DNA of 47,496 nucleotides from an archaeon. GTDB lineage: Archaea; B1Sed10-29; JAJSAI01. The translations under genes were made by a program, and so were the position numbers. Shown one piece after another: positions 1 through 9,459 of this stretch. The DNA lies in NCBI GenBank assembly GCA_024274695.1, contig JAJSAI010000031.1, positions 1 to 47,496 on the forward strand, read 5' to 3'. The notes beneath the pieces were generated by a model that worked only from the letters and a program-made list of their open reading frames with translations, was not told the DNA's origin and made no database searches. Position 1 is the first letter of the stretch, and each line of letters starts with the position of its first letter.

Positions 1-336
1 GGTGGTGTTAGTGCAGTCTGTGGTGCAGTTGTAGAACGCGTCACAGTAGGCCGCCAGGGGCCCGGAAGAATATGAGATGTTAAGGTCAAGCGCTTTTGAG
101 GACGCGTACCACTCCGCGTACTTGCTGAAGTCTGAGATCCTGGCTGTGTTCGTTGGGTCCATTCTGACAACATACACCATTTCCCTGCTGATCTCCTGGA
201 ACACTGACTCTGCGGTCCCGGTTTCCTCCACGTTCTGCTCTGCTCTGTGGAAGTAGCTCACGTACGCTGCAGCAACCCCCGCGACCACGATTATCATCAG
301 GTACGCTGCGATTATGTAGAACTGGCCTCTCCTCAT
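1..336 (-). CDS. Partial pilin-like / class III prepilin-like protein (runs off the window start)
   Basis: Minus-strand translation MRRGQFYIIAAYLMIIVVAGVAAAYVSYFHRAEQNVEETG...; hydrophobic N-terminal helix after a short basic leader; ATGA overlap with the upstream ORF 333..776. Not in the ORF track because it is truncated. Confidence 0.6.
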   Translation of the reverse strand, partial: MRRGQFYIIAAYLMIIVVAGVAAAYVSYFHRAEQNVEETGTAESVFQEISREMVYVVRMDPTNTARISDFSKYAEWYASSKALDLNISYSSGPLAAYCDAFYNCTTDCTNTT

Positions 337-776
337 TCCCGCCATACCATTACCACCAGCCTTTTTGGAGCGTACTCCACCGTCCACACCCCGGTCGCGG
401 TGTCATTGTATGCTGCTCCTGAGAAGAGCAGGGAGTACGAGACAACCTCCTTTCCTGGAGGAGGTTCTGCCCCCGTCCAGTTCACGGGAACATCAAGAGC
501 ATTACCGCTGGAGTTAGAATACAAGACTATCTTGTACCCTATTCCTTCGGGCAGGGTGCTGTTGTCAGGGGGGTTTAACTCGTTCCTGGCCAGGCTGACC
601 CTGTCCCCATTGTACGATAGTGCGATCCTCTTGGCCACGTCATACATTCTCGGGATGTTGGCTTGGTCCGTGTACTTCGGGAAGTTATGCAGGTGAATGC
701 TGGAAAGCACTGTGAAGAAGAGCACCAGCGCGAGGAAGGCCTCTATCATCCTGAAAAACCCTTTCACCAGACCCAC
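333..776 (-). CDS. Pilin-like membrane-anchored protein of the Tad/type IV pilus-like operon
   Basis: ORF MGLVKGFFRMIEAFLALVLFFTVLSS...; N-terminal hydrophobic helix; same-strand overlaps with neighbours. Confidence 0.6.
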   Translation of the reverse strand: MGLVKGFFRMIEAFLALVLFFTVLSSIHLHNFPKYTDQANIPRMYDVAKRIALSYNGDRVSLARNELNPPDNSTLPEGIGYKIVLYSNSSGNALDVPVNWTGAEPPPGKEVVSYSLLFSGAAYNDTATGVWTVEYAPKRLVVMVWRE

Positions 777-1231
777 ACCTCCACGCTCCCGGGCACTCCG
801 CCTACCGAAACAGGTCTTTTAACGTACCTGGGAGTTCCGATCACCTGGTCTGGAACGCATTCCGTCACGTTCCCTGACCATGACACCCTCACTTTCACCC
901 CGTTATCAGGGAGTCCTATCTTTTGCGCTATGACCGTGCAGTTACTCTGGTTGATGGCAAGAGCCTTGGCCGGGTCCACCAGTCCTGGCAGGGTCTGGTT
1001 CTGGAACATTGCGAGGCCTATCTCGTTCGCGGCGGTCACGCTCGTCCAATTGAAGGGATCACCTGGAGAGTCCAGGAGCATGTGCTCTGCGAACCGCGCT
1101 TCTTCAAGGTAAACGTCTGGGGACTCTCTGTACGGCTGGACGAGGTAGGGGCTTGTGTACAGGAAGCTCGCGTACGCCGTCAGGAAGACTATCATGCTCA
1201 GCAGGAAATCGTAGTTGTCAGCGCTCACCAT
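764..1231 (-). CDS. Membrane-anchored hypothetical protein in pilus operon
   Basis: ORF MVSADNYDFLLSMIVFLTAYASFLYTSPYL...; one N-terminal TM helix; operon context. Confidence 0.55.
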   Translation of the reverse strand: MVSADNYDFLLSMIVFLTAYASFLYTSPYLVQPYRESPDVYLEEARFAEHMLLDSPGDPFNWTSVTAANEIGLAMFQNQTLPGLVDPAKALAINQSNCTVIAQKIGLPDNGVKVRVSWSGNVTECVPDQVIGTPRYVKRPVSVGGVPGSVEVWVW

Positions 1232-1235
1232 GACC

Positions 1236-2435
1236 TTACCCCGCCACGTCCTCTATTATTATGCTGTACCCTTTTCCTGTGTTGTATATACTGTACTGTA
1301 CCTTGGAAGGCTTTTTCACGATTATGCTGTCCTCGTTCACTATCAGGTCTCCCTTGTCGCACGGGGTGCACGCTCTCGCCCCGAACTTTATCTGCTCAGG
1401 CTTGAGGTCATCAAACCCTCTGAGGTTCTTTTCTTCAGCAAGCCGCTTGACCTCCCTGAGCACGTCCACGTTGGTGACATCTGAAGTGAAAGTGTACACG
1501 ATGTTCTTCGCGCTGCTGCCAGAAGACCCTGGTGGTATGAGCAGGATCTGGTTTGCTGCTTTCACCTGGAAAGGCTCAGGGGTTACTATGAACTGGAAGG
1601 CGAGTATTGTTATGATCACGAGTATTATAGAGTGCTTTATTCCCGCGATCACACTAGCTTCTCCCATCTGCCCGCTTATGAGCCCCGCGAAGAACGCTTC
1701 TATCAGGCACAGGTGGAAGAATATCGTCCTGAAGTCCTCCTCGCTCATGGGAGTCCCTGAACCCCCTCCCAGTATCGCCGCGGCCCCCTGAAGCTGGGGC
1801 GTGGCAGGGATGAACGTCTTGGTCAGCACCAGGATTATCCCCAGGAACAGGAAGAAAATGAAGTACGTTGATATCACGTACACGCTGAGCTTGCTCTTTC
1901 TCTCCATCTCTATTTCCTTGAGTGTCCTGACGTCCGTGGACACAGTCTCAAGGATACTCGCGATGTCCCCTCCGGACTTGTAACTTTCTATTATGATGAG
2001 GAGGGCCTGTCTCATGAGCTTGCTCTTGGTCTTGTTCGCGAGCCTTTCAAGCGCGTCCTCTAGAGGAATTCCCCAGCTCAGCTGGGCTGCCACTTTCCTC
2101 ATTTCCTTGGACAAGGGCCCGTAGTCTCCCTTGCTTGCGTTGTCAAACGCTCTTGGCAGGGTCATCCCTGCCCTGACCGACTCTGCCACGTCCCTTAAGA
2201 AGTCAGGAAGGTACAGTTCCATCTGCTTGACCTTCACGTAGTCAAGATAGTACACGAGCAGTATCGGCAGGACGGCCGTGAGCGCTCCCGCCACGAGCAG
2301 GCCCTGGAAGTACACGGTATACTGCATTACCGTGACCGCTAAGATGATCATGATGGTGCCGACTATCGTTAGCAGGTAAAGGGGCGAGACCTCTTTCCCG
2401 AGTATCCTGAACCTTCTCATGCTACTACACTCCAA
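1236..2435 (-). CDS. Type II/IV secretion system F-domain membrane protein (TadC/ArlJ-like)
   Basis: Polytopic protein with ...LPDFLRDVAESVRAGMTLPRAFDNASKGDYGPLSKEMRKVAAQLSWGIPLEDALERLANKTKS..., typical of T2SSF domains. Confidence 0.85.
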   Translation of the reverse strand: MECSSMRRFRILGKEVSPLYLLTIVGTIMIILAVTVMQYTVYFQGLLVAGALTAVLPILLVYYLDYVKVKQMELYLPDFLRDVAESVRAGMTLPRAFDNASKGDYGPLSKEMRKVAAQLSWGIPLEDALERLANKTKSKLMRQALLIIIESYKSGGDIASILETVSTDVRTLKEIEMERKSKLSVYVISTYFIFFLFLGIILVLTKTFIPATPQLQGAAAILGGGSGTPMSEEDFRTIFFHLCLIEAFFAGLISGQMGEASVIAGIKHSIILVIITILAFQFIVTPEPFQVKAANQILLIPPGSSGSSAKNIVYTFTSDVTNVDVLREVKRLAEEKNLRGFDDLKPEQIKFGARACTPCDKGDLIVNEDSIIVKKPSKVQYSIYNTGKGYSIIIEDVAG

Positions 2436-3324
2436 CAGGCTTGCTTCCCTCTATCATGAACATGAACCCAACAGCCATTATGGGCAGCAGGAGGTAAACG
2501 AATACCGCGAATATCACGTTCATGGGCATGCCCAGGTTGGTCATTGACCCCATCACTGTTACCATTATAACGAACAGCACCGGGCCGGCCACGAACAGTG
2601 TAATATACATTTCTGCCATGAGGCTGAGGGTGTCCAGGTACTGTGATTCTACCATCCTTCTTTTGTCCATGAGTTCCTTAGCCTTGCTCACCAGGTACTG
2701 TCTGAGATCTCCTCCTGTCCTGACTATGGTCACTATCCCCCAGAGGAGGTCCTTCAGGCTGGGGCTCGGGGTCCTGCTCGCGGACTCTGCCAGGGCAGTG
2801 GTCGTATCATAACCGAACACTTCAATGTTCCTGGCGATTCGCCTGAACTCCTTCGAGACCTCCCCGTACTCGTCAAAAGACCCTATTATCTTGAACACGA
2901 GGTACACAGGAACTCCTGTTCCCGCGATCGTGGCCATGTGCGTCACGGCGTAGGGCAGGTTCACCTCCAGGTTCCTCTTCAAGCTGTCCTTCGCGTACTC
3001 TGGGTACAAGAGGAAGAACAGTATGACCCCGCTGGCAGACACGAACGAGAAGATAACGGACAGGAGGAACGCGATCCCTGGCTCTAGTTCCAGCACGTGC
3101 AGGAACACGAAGTTCAGTCCCAGGAAAAAGAAGGGCACTGAAAGTAGGCACGTGAGCAGCATGCTGGCCACGTACTCCTCGGGCGTAATGTACAGGCCTG
3201 CTTTTTTCAGGGAGGGCTTGAGGCCTGCCAGATAACTCTTAGGGAACAGAGCATTGATTATTCCAGTCCTGTGGAATATCCTGTACGCAATCACCCGGTA
3301 CGACCTGCTGAGCATTGGGATCAT
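2425..3324 (-). CDS. Type II/IV secretion system F-domain membrane protein (second TadC-like)
   Basis: ...NLPYAVTHMATIAGTGVPVYLVFKIIGSFDEYGEVSKEFRRIARNIEVFGYDTTTALAESASRTPSPSLKDLLWGIVTIVRTGGDL... Confidence 0.85.
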   Translation of the reverse strand: MIPMLSRSYRVIAYRIFHRTGIINALFPKSYLAGLKPSLKKAGLYITPEEYVASMLLTCLLSVPFFFLGLNFVFLHVLELEPGIAFLLSVIFSFVSASGVILFFLLYPEYAKDSLKRNLEVNLPYAVTHMATIAGTGVPVYLVFKIIGSFDEYGEVSKEFRRIARNIEVFGYDTTTALAESASRTPSPSLKDLLWGIVTIVRTGGDLRQYLVSKAKELMDKRRMVESQYLDTLSLMAEMYITLFVAGPVLFVIMVTVMGSMTNLGMPMNVIFAVFVYLLLPIMAVGFMFMIEGSKPVGV

Positions 3325-5243
3325 TTTTCAGACCTCTTCCCGTAGACTTCTTCCAGGACGCTCACAGGGTCCTTGTAGTATCTTGCGATGATCTCTCCAA
3401 CATCCTTGTAGTACCTTATTCCCTTTTCCTTCATCCAGTTGAGTATGTCTCTTCTTCTCCTTATTTCTTCCCAAACGCTCTTTTCAGGAAGGCCCTTCTC
3501 TTCTATTATCCTGTTCACGATGTAGCTCCTGTCAGAGGAGAACTCGTAGTAGTCCTGGGACGGGACCCACTTGAAAAGGGTGTTGGTTATCAGGTTCCCT
3601 GTCCTGAAGTCCACTCCGACTATTTCTATCAGTTCTTTTATTCTTCTGACGTCCACGCCCTTGATGTGCGCGTGCTGTAGGATTATGACGATGTCAAGGT
3701 GCTGGAGAAGTCCTGGCGACAGGTTTATTGGGGGTGTGATGAGCCTGTTCACCACTGCCTCGAATGACTCCGCGTGCAAGGTGGCCATTCCAGGGTGTCC
3801 CGTCGCCATTCCCTGGAACAAGACGTACGCTTCTTTTCCCCTGACCTCTCCGACTATTATCTCGTCGGGCCTTTCTCTCAAGGCCGCTCTGAGCAGGTCG
3901 AACATGCTCACTTCCCCTCTCTCGCTCGGCCCGTATCCTGGTCTTGCGATCTTGGCCACCCAGTGCTCGTGAGGGAGCCTGAGCTCTGGAGTGTCTTCTA
4001 TGCTCACGATCTTGGCTTCAGGGTGCAGGAAAAGGCAGAGCGCGTTCAGCAGGCTTGTTTTTCCGGTAGCAGTTCCCCCGGCCACTAGTATGGAGTTCCT
4101 GAACTCTATGGCCAGCCACAGGTACGCTGCAATTGTTGCGGGAAGCGTCCCGTAGTTCATGAGGTCTATTACAGTGAGGGGATCCTTGGTGAATTTCCTG
4201 ATGGTGAACGTCGAGCCTCTTATGGCAATATCCTTCCCTGCTGAGAACGTTGCCTGCACTCTGCTCCCGTCGGGCAGGGCGCCGTTCATCAGGGGTTCTG
4301 CGACGGAAATGTGCTTCCCGCACCTCTGCGCTAGCTTGATTATGAAAGAATTCAGTTCCTCGGGGTCCGTGAACACGATGTTTGTTTTCAGGGAACCATA
4401 CTTTCTGTGGAAGACGTATATCGGGATGTTCACGCCGTCACAGGATATGTCTTCTATGTTCTCGTCCTGCATCAAGGGCTCTATCCTGCCGAGCCCGAGA
4501 AAATCCCTGTAAACGTAGTAGAGTATCTTGTTGTACGTTGCTTCCGTCATTTTTATGTCATAGTCCGCGATTATCTGATCAAGCTTTTCTTTCAAATAGT
4601 CCTTAACCCTCCCCGGCTCTTTCACTTCCATCAGGTTTATGTCCAGAAGGTCTATTATGAGCTCCTTAATCCTAGCAAGCTGTTTCTCCTCCTCCTGGGT
4701 CAAGGGAGGCTCTAGAACGTTGTACGTAAGACTGTGCTCCTTCTTGTTCCATTTTATGACCGCGTACGCGTACGGTTCTATTAGCGGGTATCTCACGTCA
4801 ATGGTTTTCAGTTCAGGAGGAGTCCACTGGGAAGGGATTATTCTCTTTTCTTCCTCGGGCACCTTGTGTTCTATGAACGCGAGGCCCCTCACCTTTTCTT
4901 CCTTCTTTCCCTTTGCCTCCCTTTTTATTTCCTCAGTGACCTTCGGGAACTCTATAACGACAGGGGCAGATGGCTTCTTCTTTTCCTCGGCTGGGGTCAT
5001 GCTCTCTTCAGGGATCTTCTCCTTGATTTCCTCCACTCTCTTTTCTTCAATCTCTTCTCCCGTTATCTTCTTCAGTTCTGAAAGGTAGTCCTTTTCCTCT
5101 TCCTTAGCCTCTTTTATCCACTCTCCGTACAAGGGCTCTTCTTCCTCTGTTTTGGCCAGCTTGACCCATTCCCCTACTTTCTCCTCTTCGGATCCCGGCC
5201 ACTCCTTCAACAGTTCCCTAAGCTTTTTCTTAGACAGGGGCAC
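3321..5243 (-). CDS. Type II/IV secretion system ATPase (TadA/VirB11/GspE-like) with charged N-terminal extension
   Basis: Walker A VAGGTATGKTSLLNAL, IVSIEDTPELRLPHEHW, RPDEIIVGEVRGKEAYVLFQGMATGHPGMATLHAES. Confidence 0.95.
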   Translation of the reverse strand: MPLSKKKLRELLKEWPGSEEEKVGEWVKLAKTEEEEPLYGEWIKEAKEEEKDYLSELKKITGEEIEEKRVEEIKEKIPEESMTPAEEKKKPSAPVVIEFPKVTEEIKREAKGKKEEKVRGLAFIEHKVPEEEKRIIPSQWTPPELKTIDVRYPLIEPYAYAVIKWNKKEHSLTYNVLEPPLTQEEEKQLARIKELIIDLLDINLMEVKEPGRVKDYLKEKLDQIIADYDIKMTEATYNKILYYVYRDFLGLGRIEPLMQDENIEDISCDGVNIPIYVFHRKYGSLKTNIVFTDPEELNSFIIKLAQRCGKHISVAEPLMNGALPDGSRVQATFSAGKDIAIRGSTFTIRKFTKDPLTVIDLMNYGTLPATIAAYLWLAIEFRNSILVAGGTATGKTSLLNALCLFLHPEAKIVSIEDTPELRLPHEHWVAKIARPGYGPSERGEVSMFDLLRAALRERPDEIIVGEVRGKEAYVLFQGMATGHPGMATLHAESFEAVVNRLITPPINLSPGLLQHLDIVIILQHAHIKGVDVRRIKELIEIVGVDFRTGNLITNTLFKWVPSQDYYEFSSDRSYIVNRIIEEKGLPEKSVWEEIRRRRDILNWMKEKGIRYYKDVGEIIARYYKDPVSVLEEVYGKRSEK

Positions 5244-5673
5244 ACGTGTTCACCAGGCTAATTTTTTTGGTCCCGTTGTTCGAGGCGATAAGACACCTTT
5301 CTCCCCAAGAGACACTTCCGTTAACACTCACGAGGCTGCAGTTTATATTAGATACCGCGACAAAGCTCCTGTAGTACGCGGGATCCTGGGCGGTTACCTT
5401 GAGGCTGTCGTTCTCGCAGGATATGCTGACAGAGTACTCCGTGTCAGAGACAGGGAGGCTTACCCTGGTCTGGTACTCTGTATTGTTGTTCTTGATGAAC
5501 TCGTACGCGTTGATAAGCTTGTACTGGACGTCTCTTGCGATGTCCTCGAGCATGGCCTGATGCTGGGTCCCGCGCATTCCATGGGCTTCCTGGTTGAGGA
5601 CAGTCCAGATAGCGGACAGCATTATGACCAAGATCAGCACCCTGGTCATCGTTCCTACCGTGAACACGACCAT
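5230..5673 (-). CDS. Small membrane-anchored pilin-like protein
   Basis: MVVFTVGTMTRVLILVIMLSAIWTVLNQEA...; overlaps the ATPase start on the same strand. Confidence 0.55.
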   Translation of the reverse strand: MVVFTVGTMTRVLILVIMLSAIWTVLNQEAHGMRGTQHQAMLEDIARDVQYKLINAYEFIKNNNTEYQTRVSLPVSDTEYSVSISCENDSLKVTAQDPAYYRSFVAVSNINCSLVSVNGSVSWGERCLIASNNGTKKISLVNTCAPV

Positions 5674-5686
5674 AATATCATCCTCT

Positions 5687-6292
5687 TTAGCACATGCTCA
5701 CGCTAACGACCGGCCGCCCGTTAGTAACGTTTTCCTTTCTTATGATTATCACCGTTTCAGGCCCTACTTTCCCTTTGCCGCACTGGTCTCCCCAAACAAG
5801 GTCAATGTCAGGAAAGCACGCTGCCACTTCTGTCTGGGACGTTCCAGGCCCTGCAGCGCCCTGGTAAGTGGTCTCGTACTCGTTCAGCCGGTACATTACT
5901 ATCCCTGTCACGTTGTCAAGCAGGTAATCATACCCGCAGGACTCGTTAGCCTGGACCCTGGCGCTGTCCCCAGGGTACCCTATTACCGCGGCGTACTGGT
6001 TAAACACAAGGGTAATCCTATCGTTTTCCTCGTCCAGCGACAGGTAAGGGTTCACGTACTCGTACTGGGGATGGTAAAACACGAACATTGTCGTGAAGTT
6101 CTCGTCTCCAGCCGCGACCTGTTTTATTATCCTCTCCAAGGAGACCATCTGATTATAGTATGATCTGACCCTTCCCTGTTCTCCGAACTCTTTCACGGTT
6201 CCCGTGGCCCAGTAGTACGTGGCAGCCGTGAAGATTATTATGATCGCTACTGACAGCACGAAGGATACCGTGGGAGAAATTCCCCTTTGCAT
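5687..6292 (-). CDS. Archaeal type IV pilin-like protein
   Basis: Start moved to ATG at 6292: MQRGISPTVSFVLSVAIIIIFTAATYYWATGTVKEFGEQGR..., an archaellin/pilin-like N-terminus. The ORF-track start at 6436 overlaps the divergent UppS gene. Confidence 0.7.
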   Translation of the reverse strand: MQRGISPTVSFVLSVAIIIIFTAATYYWATGTVKEFGEQGRVRSYYNQMVSLERIIKQVAAGDENFTTMFVFYHPQYEYVNPYLSLDEENDRITLVFNQYAAVIGYPGDSARVQANESCGYDYLLDNVTGIVMYRLNEYETTYQGAAGPGTSQTEVAACFPDIDLVWGDQCGKGKVGPETVIIIRKENVTNGRPVVSVSMC

Positions 6293-6349
6293 AAGGATTA
6301 AAAACCAGGCGTATTTATTAAAGTTACCTGCCGGCGGACGATACTGGTA

Positions 6350-7018
6350 GTGATTTGCATGGTGCCAGGAACAGTGGGGTTCATCCCTGACGGGAACAGG
6401 CGGTACGCCAGAAAAAAGGGGATAACCCTTGACCAAGCGTATTCTGAGGGCTTTGACACCGCAGAGAACGTCCTTGACTGGTGTGACGCCGCGGGCGTGA
6501 AGAACGTTATCCTCTGGGGCTTCTCAACCGAGAACTTCAGGAGGTCCGAGCAAGAAAGAGAGCTTCTATTCTCCCTTTTCTCAGAGCACCTGAAGAGGAT
6601 GTACGAGTCCAAGAAACTGGTGGAAAGGAAGTCCAGGGTGCTGTTCGCGGGAGTGAAAGAATTTCTGGACGATCCGAGGATAAGCAAGTGGGTCAGGAAG
6701 ATTGAGGAAAAGACCAGAGAGTTTGCAGGGAAGACAGTGTACATCGCGCTCGGCTACGGCGGTCGGGCAGAGCTCTTGCAGGCGCTCCGGGAGAGGGTTG
6801 AGAGAGAGTCTGACGTGCTCAAGAGGCTGTGGATTCCCTTAGAGCCTGACCTGATAATCCGCACCGGGGGATACCAACGGCTCTCAGGATTCATGCTCTG
6901 GCAGGCCGCTTATTCTGAGCTCTACTTCACCAAAAAACTGTGGCCCGAGTTTGACGAGACGGAGTTCAAGAACGCTCTAAAGTTTTACGCTTCTTCCCAG
7001 CGGAACTTCGGGATCTAG
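6350..7018 (+). CDS. uppS: Cis-prenyltransferase (undecaprenyl/polyprenyl diphosphate synthase family)
   Basis: GFIPDGNRRYARKKG substrate-binding motif; VILWGFSTENFRRSEQE; IRTGGYQRLSGFMLWQAAYSELYFTKKLWPEF. Confidence 0.93.
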   Translation: MICMVPGTVGFIPDGNRRYARKKGITLDQAYSEGFDTAENVLDWCDAAGVKNVILWGFSTENFRRSEQERELLFSLFSEHLKRMYESKKLVERKSRVLFAGVKEFLDDPRISKWVRKIEEKTREFAGKTVYIALGYGGRAELLQALRERVERESDVLKRLWIPLEPDLIIRTGGYQRLSGFMLWQAAYSELYFTKKLWPEFDETEFKNALKFYASSQRNFGI

Positions 7019-8031
7019 AAGAAGGAGAACAGGAAAGCCTTTCTTCCAAGAACCTTCTTGACAGTGTGCCCGATGTGGTCCATGTCTCCCTCTTCTTCAG
7101 CCACTCTCTTGAGCCCTATCCTTTCCGCGAGGCCAAGGGCCCGGTCAGGCCCCAGCCTGTCCACCAGCTTTCTTATCCTAGCATGGGCTTTCAGGTCAGG
7201 CTCGTACAACCGCTTGAATCTTTCCTGATACCTTTCAAGATCCCCGTGGTCCAGCGCGTCAGCCAGGAGCCTGGCGCTCTTGCACCCGAAAACTATTCCT
7301 CCTCCGGTCGTGTTCTTCACCTGGCCTGCAGCGTCTCCAACGAGAGTTTTGTCCCCGTCAACTATCCTCTTCCCGGAATACAGTGGGATTATTCCAGCCC
7401 TAGGGTTTGACCAGCTGCTTATCTTTATCGGCCTGGCGAAGGCGTTAAAGAGGGCTCTCGCGTTCCCTTTCCGGGTGCCAAGGCCTATCCTCACTTCCCT
7501 CTCGTTCTTTGGTATCACCCACGCGAAAAACCCAGGGGCGAAGTCACCGAAGTACAGGTGCACGTAATCAGGGTCCACAGGCTCTTCAAGCACTGCGTCA
7601 ATCTGGTACGTGAAAACAAACTCCTTGTTCCTTGAGCCCATTGCTTCCGCTACCTTGGACAATGCGCCGTCCGCGCCGATCACGGGCATGTTGGGGTCAG
7701 GGTGCCCGTGCCAGAAAGCCCCCCACCTCACCTTCACGCCCCTTGCTTCAGCCTCGTCCAGCAGGATCCCGTGCATCTTGTCCCTGTCGAGCACAGCAGC
7801 CTGGGGAGAGCTCCTTTCTATAACAAGGTCTCTGTTCTTCGTGTGGAACTTGGCTCCCTTAACGTAGTTCAGCACGCACTCCTTCCACGGAAGGCCAGTG
7901 GCCCTGAGTCCCGTGAGGGAAACGAGTCCCGAGCACGGCTTAGGCTCCAGCCTCTCGCTTCTCTCCCAGACTTCTACTCCTCCAAGACGAGACGCTAGAT
8001 ACAAGCCGACTATCCCTGCACCCACTATCAA
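7015..8031 (-). CDS. Geranylgeranyl reductase-like FAD-dependent oxidoreductase
   Basis: MIVGAGIVGLYLASRLGG dinucleotide-binding motif, PCSGLVSLTGL, TLVGDAAGQVKNTTGGGIVFGCKSARLLADAL. Confidence 0.85.
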   Translation of the reverse strand: MIVGAGIVGLYLASRLGGVEVWERSERLEPKPCSGLVSLTGLRATGLPWKECVLNYVKGAKFHTKNRDLVIERSSPQAAVLDRDKMHGILLDEAEARGVKVRWGAFWHGHPDPNMPVIGADGALSKVAEAMGSRNKEFVFTYQIDAVLEEPVDPDYVHLYFGDFAPGFFAWVIPKNEREVRIGLGTRKGNARALFNAFARPIKISSWSNPRAGIIPLYSGKRIVDGDKTLVGDAAGQVKNTTGGGIVFGCKSARLLADALDHGDLERYQERFKRLYEPDLKAHARIRKLVDRLGPDRALGLAERIGLKRVAEEEGDMDHIGHTVKKVLGRKAFLFSFF

Positions 8032-8118
8032 AAAAGTTCACCCGGCCGAAGAGGTAACAATTATTCTGGTCCCAGGGGTTTAAAAAACCAGCCCCAGCCA
8101 TCCTCTCCCATCCTCCTA

Positions 8119-8174
8119 ATTTTGGCATTCTCGGATGCCAAAATCATGGTCATTTTGGCACTTGCTAGTGCCAA
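8119..8174. repeat. Left palindrome pair flanking the ATPase: ATTTTGGCAT-TCTCGG-ATGCCAAAAT (8119-8144) and TTGGCACT-TGCT-AGTGCCAA (8155-8174)
   Basis: Perfect 10-bp arms and perfect 8-bp arms read directly; a similar pair recurs in the same orientation at 9404-9459. Confidence 0.9.
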
Positions 8175-8176
8175 TT

Positions 8177-9370
8177 TTAGTATAATAGTCCGAACAAGAA
8201 CAAAGGAATCCGATTTCCCCTTGTCTCGAGCGAGTCGGTCGCCAGGTAAACTCCTTTCCGCTTGCGCTTCTTGGCCCTTCCTCCTACTTCAACGATCCTG
8301 CCGGCCACGTAATAGTCAGGGGTTCTTTTACCCGTTTCCCGCACGTACTGGAGCCTGTCAAGGTGGTTTACCAGGAATTCCTCTCTGAGACTGCCCTGTC
8401 CCGGCTCCCGACCTATCATGTAGTTCAAGGCCGCTCGGAATGGGATCCTCAGGAAAATTTTCGGCTCCTTCCTAACGAGCTTGTGTCCCCTGGCTCTTGG
8501 CAGTACTGTTCTCAGCAGGCCGACCCTTTCAAGGTCCCTGACGAGAGAGGCTACCAGCGTCTTGCTGACTCCCAGAGAGCTTGCCATCTTATTGTAACTG
8601 GCTGAGCCCGGTTCGCAGGTGGCAACATAATACAGCAGCCGATAGCACAAGCTTGCGACGAGAGAATCAACCTCCCTGACGTATGCCAGGTCAAAATGGA
8701 TCACCCGCTCGAGCATGCTCGCTAGGGAATCGTAGAACAACGTGTCCCGGGTGGAGTAGGGGAATCCTCCAAACCTCAGGTACTCTTGCAGGAAACTACT
8801 AGCGTGAGCATATCCTGAAATCAGGTTCCTCCGGAACTCTTCATTGAACAGGTCTTCCAGCCTGATCGCCGGAGCTCTTATTCCCTTGAACATTTCAAGG
8901 TACTCCCTGAAGGAAAGGGGCTTTAGCTCGAACAAGAGCGCTCTCCGGCTCAGGTCAATCGTCTGACTAGCAAGAGCCAGGGCAGAAGACCCTGAAAACA
9001 TTACACTTATTTCCAGGTCATCGTGCGCGTTCTTTAGTTCCGCGGCCCACCCAGGGTAGGAGTGTATCTCGTCCACGAACGCGTGCTTGTATCCCCGGGA
9101 ATCAAGCTCCCTTAGTATCTCATACAAGGAGAACTCTCTCAAGTACAGGGAGTCCATTGAAAGGTACACGCTGTCCTTAAACTCTCCCGCGATCTGCAGC
9201 ATCAGGGTTGTTTTGCCCACCCCTCTCAGGCCATGCACTCCGACGTAGTACCTGCCGAGCGCGCTCTTTACCTTATCGTACAAGTACCTCCTGAAGCTTT
9301 TGTCAGAAGCCCAGGCCTTCTTGCTCGCACTGTCAGCCAGTACCCTGGAAACAACGCTCTCGGGAATCAT
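8177..9370 (-). CDS. AAA+ ATPase with DUF4143-like C-terminal region
   Basis: YYVGVHGLRGVGKTTLMLQIAGEF Walker A, HAFVDEIHSYPGWAAELK, VMFSGSSALAL, RRALLFELKPLSFREYLEM; C-terminal winged-helix plus nuclease-like region. Confidence 0.88.
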   Translation of the reverse strand: MIPESVVSRVLADSASKKAWASDKSFRRYLYDKVKSALGRYYVGVHGLRGVGKTTLMLQIAGEFKDSVYLSMDSLYLREFSLYEILRELDSRGYKHAFVDEIHSYPGWAAELKNAHDDLEISVMFSGSSALALASQTIDLSRRALLFELKPLSFREYLEMFKGIRAPAIRLEDLFNEEFRRNLISGYAHASSFLQEYLRFGGFPYSTRDTLFYDSLASMLERVIHFDLAYVREVDSLVASLCYRLLYYVATCEPGSASYNKMASSLGVSKTLVASLVRDLERVGLLRTVLPRARGHKLVRKEPKIFLRIPFRAALNYMIGREPGQGSLREEFLVNHLDRLQYVRETGKRTPDYYVAGRIVEVGGRAKKRKRKGVYLATDSLETRGNRIPLFLFGLLY

Positions 9371-9390
9371 TATGACAGAATAAGCCCAGG

Positions 9391-9400
9391 TTATATATAA
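9391..9400 (-). promoter_or_regulatory. Putative TATA box of the ATPase gene
   Basis: TTATATATAA about 21-30 bp upstream of the ATPase ATG (9370), between the gene and the right palindrome pair. Confidence 0.45.
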
Positions 9401-9403
9401 ATC

Positions 9404-9459
9404 TTGGCATTCGCGAGTACCAAAAATGGTATAATTTTGGCACTCGTTAGTGCCAAAAT
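9404..9459. repeat. Right palindrome pair: TTGGCATTCGCGAGTACCAA (9404-9423, imperfect) and ATTTTGGCACT-CGTT-AGTGCCAAAAT (9434-9459, perfect 11-bp arms)
   Basis: Same motif order and orientation as 8119-8174; the last palindrome contains the stop codon of the PHP gene. Confidence 0.9.

Noticed and set aside
247-5706. Long plus-strand ORFs in the ORF track opposite the pilus operon (e.g. 247-696, 663-1112, 1261-1791, 4639-5088, 5152-5706)
   Set aside because: They lie antisense to well supported secretion-system genes and show no recognisable family; shadow ORFs in GC-rich DNA.
8119-9459. CRISPR array or simple terminator hairpins
   Set aside because: Only four palindromes in two pairs with no spacers of regular length; one pair sits upstream of a promoter, so plain terminators do not explain them.
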